The position numbers and the translations under genes are program-made. Below the pieces are notes generated by a model. The model worked only from the letters and a program-made list of their open reading frames with translations. It was not told the origin of the DNA and ran no database searches. From CAXMRP01 sp964196155 (lineage in GTDB: Bacteria > Pseudomonadota > Alphaproteobacteria > Rhizobiales > Afifellaceae), in the NCBI GenBank assembly GCA_964196155.1, contig CAXMRP010000082.1, positions 1 through 42,147 of the forward strand: a stretch of 42,147 bases of DNA. Direction: 5' to 3'. Positions 40,540-42,147 of the stretch are shown piece by piece. How positions within the stretch are numbered: position 1 is the first letter of the stretch; each line of letters begins with the position of its first letter.

Positions 40540-42147
40540 AGACACCCGCATACTCAGTTTGTGGCTGCCTTATCTGTCGACGGATCGGCTGGCCCGGCTG
40601 GCGCGCCGAACGCCGCTACAACCGGCGCTGCACAAACAGCGGTTGCCCGATCCCGGTGAAGCGCCGGTGATTGTTGTTGAGCAGATCAGCAATGCGCTGC
40701 GGGTGCGGGCAACCAACGCGGCGGCGCAGGCGGTTGGACTTGCGCCGGGAATGCCGCTTGCCGATGCGCGAGCCATTGCCGGTACGCTCGCCGTTCACCA
40801 GGCCGACCCCGGCGCCGATCTTGTGTTCCTCAACGGTATTGCCGACTGGTGCGATCGCTACACGCCGCTTGTTGCCCTTGACGCGCTTGATGCACCGGAT
40901 GCCGGGAAATTGCCCGATGGCGGCAATAAGCTGACGCCGGGGGATGGCCTGTATCTTGATATCAGCGGCTGCGCCCATTTGTTTGGCGGAGAACAAAGCC
41001 TGCGGGCCGACCTTCTGGCGCGCCTTGCCGCCCAGGGGCTTGAAGCGCGGGCGGCGATTGCCTCGACAGCTGGGGCAGCCTGGGCGCTGGCGCGGTACGG
41101 ACCGCCGGATGTGCAGGCCGCATTCGTGGCACGGGGGGCGGAAAACGGGATTCTTGCCGATCTGCCTATGGCGGCGCTGCGGCTCGATGGCGCCCAGCTT
41201 GCGCTGCTTGACCGGTTGGGTCTGAAGCGCATCGGCCAGCTCGCCGGCAAGCCGCGGGCGCCACTTGCCGCGCGGTTCGGGGTGGGGCTGCTGCGGCGGT
41301 TCGATCAGGCGCTGGGGCGGGAAAACGAACCGCTGTCGCCGCGTCGCCCGACGCCGATATTGATGGCCGAGCGCCGGTTTGCCGAACCGGTGAGCGGCGC
41401 CGATGGCGTGGCGGCGACGATCCGCGATCTGGCGGACCGGCTTGATCCGGTTCTGGAGGGGCGCGGTATGGGTGCGCGGCTGGTTGAGTTGTCGCTCTTT
41501 CGTACGGACAATCAGGTGGTGCGCGCCGCCGTCGGCACGGCCCGCCCGGTTCGCGATGCCGCGACAATCGTATCGCTATTTTGCGAGCGGCTTGATGCCC
41601 TTGGCGAAACCTTCGATACGGCGCGGGATGTTTTTGGCGCGGGCGGCCATGGCTTCGACATGGTGCGTCTTTGTGTAGTGGAGGCGGAGGCGCTTGACGC
41701 GGTGCAGGCCGAGCTGTCGGGCGGCGGGCGGCAGATGGCTGATTTCGACCAGCTTGTCGATCGGCTGGGCGCACGGCTTGGCCTTGCCCGTATCGCCCGC
41801 CCTGTTCCGGTGGACAGTCACCGTCCCGAACGGGCGGTGATCATGCAACCGCTTGGGAAATCGTCAGGCCGGGAAAAGGCGAAGGCGGGCGTGATGACCG
41901 CCACGGCATGGGTTTTGCCCGATGACCGGGTTGAAGTGCCGCCGGACCGGCCCATGCGGCTGTTTGCCCGGCCGGAGCGGATCGAAGTGATGGCCGGTGT
42001 GCCGGACGGGCCGCCGCTGCGGTTCCGCTGGCGGCGGGTTCTTTATGATGTGGCGGCGGCGGAAGGGCCGGAGCGGATCGCGCCGGAATGGTGGCGGGAG
42101 GCCGGGTCCGACGGTGACATTCGCGATTATTACCGGGTCGAGGATGG
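40520..42147 (+). CDS. imuB: ImuB, Y-family DNA polymerase-like protein, 3' end cut by window
   Basis: Catalytically inactive Y-family polymerase homologue that links ImuA and DnaE2 to the sliding clamp. The first 542 codons are present; the frame stays open to the window end. It begins MPQAQVRDTRILSLWLPYLS and shows the ImuB pattern: NAAAQAVGLAPGMPLADARA (finger region), GLYLDISGCAHLFGGEQSL at the site where active Y-family polymerases have their metal-binding acids, AAIASTAGAAWALARYG, and GLKRIGQLAGKPRAPLAARFG (helix-hairpin-helix). Only one acidic residue remains in the LDISGCAHLFGGE stretch, consistent with loss of polymerase activity. Starts inside imuA (20-nt overlap), so the two are cotranscribed under LexA control; dnaE2 would be expected downstream, beyond the window. 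Confidence 0.92.
   Translation, partial: MPQAQVRDTRILSLWLPYLSTDRLARLARRTPLQPALHKQRLPDPGEAPVIVVEQISNALRVRATNAAAQAVGLAPGMPLADARAIAGTLAVHQADPGADLVFLNGIADWCDRYTPLVALDALDAPDAGKLPDGGNKLTPGDGLYLDISGCAHLFGGEQSLRADLLARLAAQGLEARAAIASTAGAAWALARYGPPDVQAAFVARGAENGILADLPMAALRLDGAQLALLDRLGLKRIGQLAGKPRAPLAARFGVGLLRRFDQALGRENEPLSPRRPTPILMAERRFAEPVSGADGVAATIRDLADRLDPVLEGRGMGARLVELSLFRTDNQVVRAAVGTARPVRDAATIVSLFCERLDALGETFDTARDVFGAGGHGFDMVRLCVVEAEALDAVQAELSGGGRQMADFDQLVDRLGARLGLARIARPVPVDSHRPERAVIMQPLGKSSGREKAKAGVMTATAWVLPDDRVEVPPDRPMRLFARPERIEVMAGVPDGPPLRFRWRRVLYDVAAAEGPERIAPEWWREAGSDGDIRDYYRVED

Overview
The window looks like a chromosomal segment of an alphaproteobacterium, most likely of the Hyphomicrobiales/Rhizobiales. 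The evidence is the style of the proteins (TAXI-type TRAP transporter, zwf-edd Entner-Doudoroff genes, DUF1127 protein, imuA-imuB), a GAAC-N7-GAAC LexA box of the alphaproteobacterial type, and four copies of a 105-bp palindromic repeat of the kind scattered through rhizobial and Brucella-like genomes. No rRNA, tRNA, CRISPR array, prophage or insertion sequence was seen; it reads as core and metabolic DNA.

Layout. 1-1346 (-): dgoK and the truncated dgoA of D-galactonate catabolism. 1574-5525 (+): a TAXI TRAP transporter (binding protein, perfect stem-loop, fused permease). 5675-9148: a nucleotidyltransferase-like protein, a membrane GGDEF/EAL protein with an intact EAL and altered GGDEF signature, and CcdA. 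9565-14678 (+): zwf, edd and pgi, with a repeat copy where pgl often sits. 14700-15482 (-): a hydroxypyruvate-isomerase-like protein. 15790-26591: cobalamin ring synthesis in three blocks: small His-containing membrane protein-cbiX-cbiC-cbiET-cbiL-cbiGH-cbiF (+), cobA-cbiA (-) and cbiD-cbiJ (+). With CbiX, CbiG and CbiD present and no CobG, CobF or CobNST, this is the cobalt-early (anaerobic-type) route, complete from uroporphyrinogen III to cobyrinate a,c-diamide except for a precorrin-2 dehydrogenase.

26691-31837: a class-I glutamine amidotransferase, a TerB-like protein, then preT-VOC-preA-VOC, a reductive pyrimidine catabolism module with a RutR-like operator in front. 31848-34414: a Gfo/Idh/MocA dehydrogenase with a perfect 23-bp palindrome before it, a DUF1127 protein with a strong terminator, and iolB. 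34493-38868: an exported metallo-beta-lactamase-fold protein, argG, a small membrane protein, a LysE-type exporter and a PilZ-like protein followed by a strong terminator. 38941-42147: a candidate 24-residue ORF with a near-perfect Shine-Dalgarno sequence, the fourth repeat copy, a LexA box, and imuA-imuB (cut by the window end).

I found no clearly new multi-gene system. The most unusual points are the cobalt-early B12 locus with a CbiG-CbiH fusion, the 105-bp repeats that supply stop codons and fill convergent gene junctions, the missing pgl, the RutR-like operator, the 23-bp palindrome, and the element at 39012-39101 whose + strand copies the 16S rRNA 3' end.
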